From an uncultured Prosthecobacter sp. (GTDB taxonomy: Bacteria; Verrucomicrobiota; Verrucomicrobiia; Verrucomicrobiales; Verrucomicrobiaceae), in assembly GCA_947523045.1 (NCBI GenBank), contig CANNUR010000040.1, forward strand, positions 1 to 16,812: a DNA stretch of 16,812 nucleotides, written 5' to 3'. The notes under the pieces are model-generated. The model did no database searches. It had not been told where the DNA came from and worked only from the letters and a program-made list of their open reading frames with translations. Each line of letters opens with the position of its first letter. Within the stretch, counting starts at the first letter, position 1. Made by a program: the position numbers and the translations under genes. This document shows, piece by piece, positions 15,433 through 16,812 of this stretch.

Positions 15433-16812
15433 TCACTTGAGCGTCATCAGGTAGGCTAGCAGGTCGGCCGCGCCCTGGTCGGGCAGGGCCTCGAGCAGGC
15501 CCTCGGGCATCAACGAGCGACGGATGAACCTGCGGCTGCGAATCTCGGCCCTGGCGATTCGGCGATCCGGCAGGCCGGCCTGGCGCACGACAACGGCGTC
15601 CTTGTCCTCGCTGATGTAGAAGGCATCGACGAGATCGCCGTTGGTCAACTCGACGCGGTAGATGCGGTAGCCGGGTTCCATGGCGGCGTTCGGGGTCAGC
15701 AGGTTGCGCAGCACGGCCTCCAGCCCCATGGCGCCGGCACCGCTCAGGTTCGGGCCGATCTGGCCACCGGAGTTGCCAATCTGATGGCAGGCGGTGCAGA
15801 GTGCGGCCAGCGGCTGACCGGCCTGCGGGTTGCCCTTGGCCGCCAGGGCCGTGTACTTTTGGAACTTGGCGTCGAGCGCCGTGGCCTGTTCCTCGGTGAG
15901 CAGCGGCGGGGTGTCGATCGTCTTGGCGTAGCGGGCGCCCTGGCCGAGTTTTTTGGGATCGCTCAGAGCCGTGCGATCGGTCGGATCCGTCCGATCAAAG
16001 CCACTGCGGATCTCGGCGGCGGTTTTGGCCCGGTGCAGCACCCGGAATTCCATGATCGCGCCTTCGGTGCCCTTGGCGGGACCGCTCCAGCCAATGCGGC
16101 AGTTGTGCCAAGTGGCGGGTGCGGGCCGGGTACCTTCGGCGTCGAGTTCGCCGTTTTGGTAGAGGCGGATCTGGCCCTTCGCATCGCGGGTGACCGCGAG
16201 GTGGGTCCACAGGTCGGGTGTCATCGGCTTGTTGGCGACGCAGACGTCGTGCAGTTCGGGGCCGGCGTAGACGCGGAACTTGCCACCAAAGAAGTTCAGC
16301 TGCAGGCCGTTGGGCACGCCAAGCAGGCAATCCTCATTGCCGATGCCGGGCGCCAGCCGCACCCAGGCCTCGACCGTGAAGGGGCCGTCGAGGGTGATGT
16401 TCGAGTCTACCCAGGCGCTGTCCTGGCCGTCGAGCAGCAAGACTTCGCGGAAGACGCCGCCGAGTTGCTGCTGGAGCTTTTCCAGGGTGGGATCATCGCC
16501 GAGCACGGTGGCGAGGCGTTCCAGAATGGCAAAGTCGAGATCATTCGCAGGCACGGTCTTGTCCAGAATGGCCGCCACCAGAAATGCCGCTCCTCCCTCG
16601 GCTTGGCCGGAGAGGGGCAGCAGAACGCGTCGGCGCTGTTCCGTGCTGAGTTTGGGATACAGCTTGAACAGCCTTTCGCAGGCGCTGCGCACCACGTTGG
16701 TGCTGGTGGAGATCAGGGCGTCCAGTGCCGCCTCGCGCACGCTGCTGTCCGGATCGGATTCGGCCAGCACGTAAAACACCTGGGCCTCCTGGGTGCGCAG
16801 GGCGGGGCGGGC
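15433..16812 (-). CDS. HEAT/LamG protein with PVC-type c-haem domain (5' end beyond window)
   Basis: The frame is open to the right edge, so only the last 459 residues are visible. They begin with HEAT-like repeats (VREAALDALISTSTNVVRSACERLF). A LamG/concanavalin-like domain follows (LDGPFTVEAWVRL, WTHLAVTRDAKGQIRLYQNGE). The C-terminus has a c-type haem motif CTACH (15784-15798, complement) with GGQIGPNLSG, then the strongly conserved block NAAMEPGYRIYRVELTNGDLV...SLMPEGLLEAL. This ending is the Planctomycetes/Verrucomicrobia haem-binding domain, usually fused to a beta-propeller sugar-dehydrogenase-like N-terminus. The probable role is periplasmic oxidation or electron transfer on carbohydrates; the catalytic part is not seen. 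The gene stops 73 bases before the glpF start, on the same strand. Confidence 0.88.
   Translation of the reverse strand, partial: ARPALRTQEAQVFYVLAESDPDSSVREAALDALISTSTNVVRSACERLFKLYPKLSTEQRRRVLLPLSGQAEGGAAFLVAAILDKTVPANDLDFAILERLATVLGDDPTLEKLQQQLGGVFREVLLLDGQDSAWVDSNITLDGPFTVEAWVRLAPGIGNEDCLLGVPNGLQLNFFGGKFRVYAGPELHDVCVANKPMTPDLWTHLAVTRDAKGQIRLYQNGELDAEGTRPAPATWHNCRIGWSGPAKGTEGAIMEFRVLHRAKTAAEIRSGFDRTDPTDRTALSDPKKLGQGARYAKTIDTPPLLTEEQATALDAKFQKYTALAAKGNPQAGQPLAALCTACHQIGNSGGQIGPNLSGAGAMGLEAVLRNLLTPNAAMEPGYRIYRVELTNGDLVDAFYISEDKDAVVVRQAGLPDRRIARAEIRSRRFIRRSLMPEGLLEALPDQGAADLLAYLMTLK

Overview
The window is high-GC, densely coded bacterial DNA. It most probably comes from a Verrucomicrobiota (PVC superphylum) chromosome, perhaps an Opitutae-like lineage. 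The clearest signs are a HEAT/LamG protein at the right edge that ends in the CxxCH haem-binding domain typical of Planctomycetes and Verrucomicrobia, a Tat-exported TIM-barrel sugar-isomerase-like protein at the left edge, and a DUF502 membrane protein. The assignment rests on protein resemblance alone. No rRNA, tRNA, CRISPR array, transposase, integrase or phage gene was seen, so this looks like ordinary chromosome rather than an island.

Left part (1-5547). A partial Tat-signal sugar phosphate isomerase/epimerase-like gene (-) is followed by a tiny Cys-rich gene (+) that looks frame-split. Next come three minus-strand genes, transcribed sucA (2-oxoglutarate dehydrogenase E1), odhB/sucB (dihydrolipoyl succinyltransferase E2) and a DUF502 membrane protein. 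SucA and OdhB form two of the three parts of the oxoglutarate dehydrogenase complex of the TCA cycle; the E3 gene (lpd) is not here. The E2 lacks a recognisable E3-binding domain.

Middle (5548-9241). A 216-base, locally AT-richer divergent intergenic region carries a good sigma70-like promoter reading right and a 20-bp-period direct repeat upstream of sucA. Reading right is a tightly packed run: an HExxH (M50-like) multi-pass membrane protein, xseA (exonuclease VII large subunit) and lepB (signal peptidase I with a long insertion). lepB ends 4 bases from the end of a convergent gene.

Right-centre (9246-13096). A membrane-anchored von Willebrand A protein with a long Pro-rich and Asp/Glu/Ser-repeat region, and a SWIM zinc-finger protein, read left. 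A DMT-like (DUF486) membrane protein and a LysR-type regulator read right.

Right part (13097-16812). A 330-base gap between convergent genes holds a 75-bp imperfect inverted-repeat element. Then, all on the minus strand, come prfB (release factor 2, with an intact programmed +1 frameshift site), a GlpF-type aquaglyceroporin and the partial haem-binding HEAT/LamG protein. Most starts lack a Shine-Dalgarno sequence, and several are preceded by pyrimidine tracts instead.
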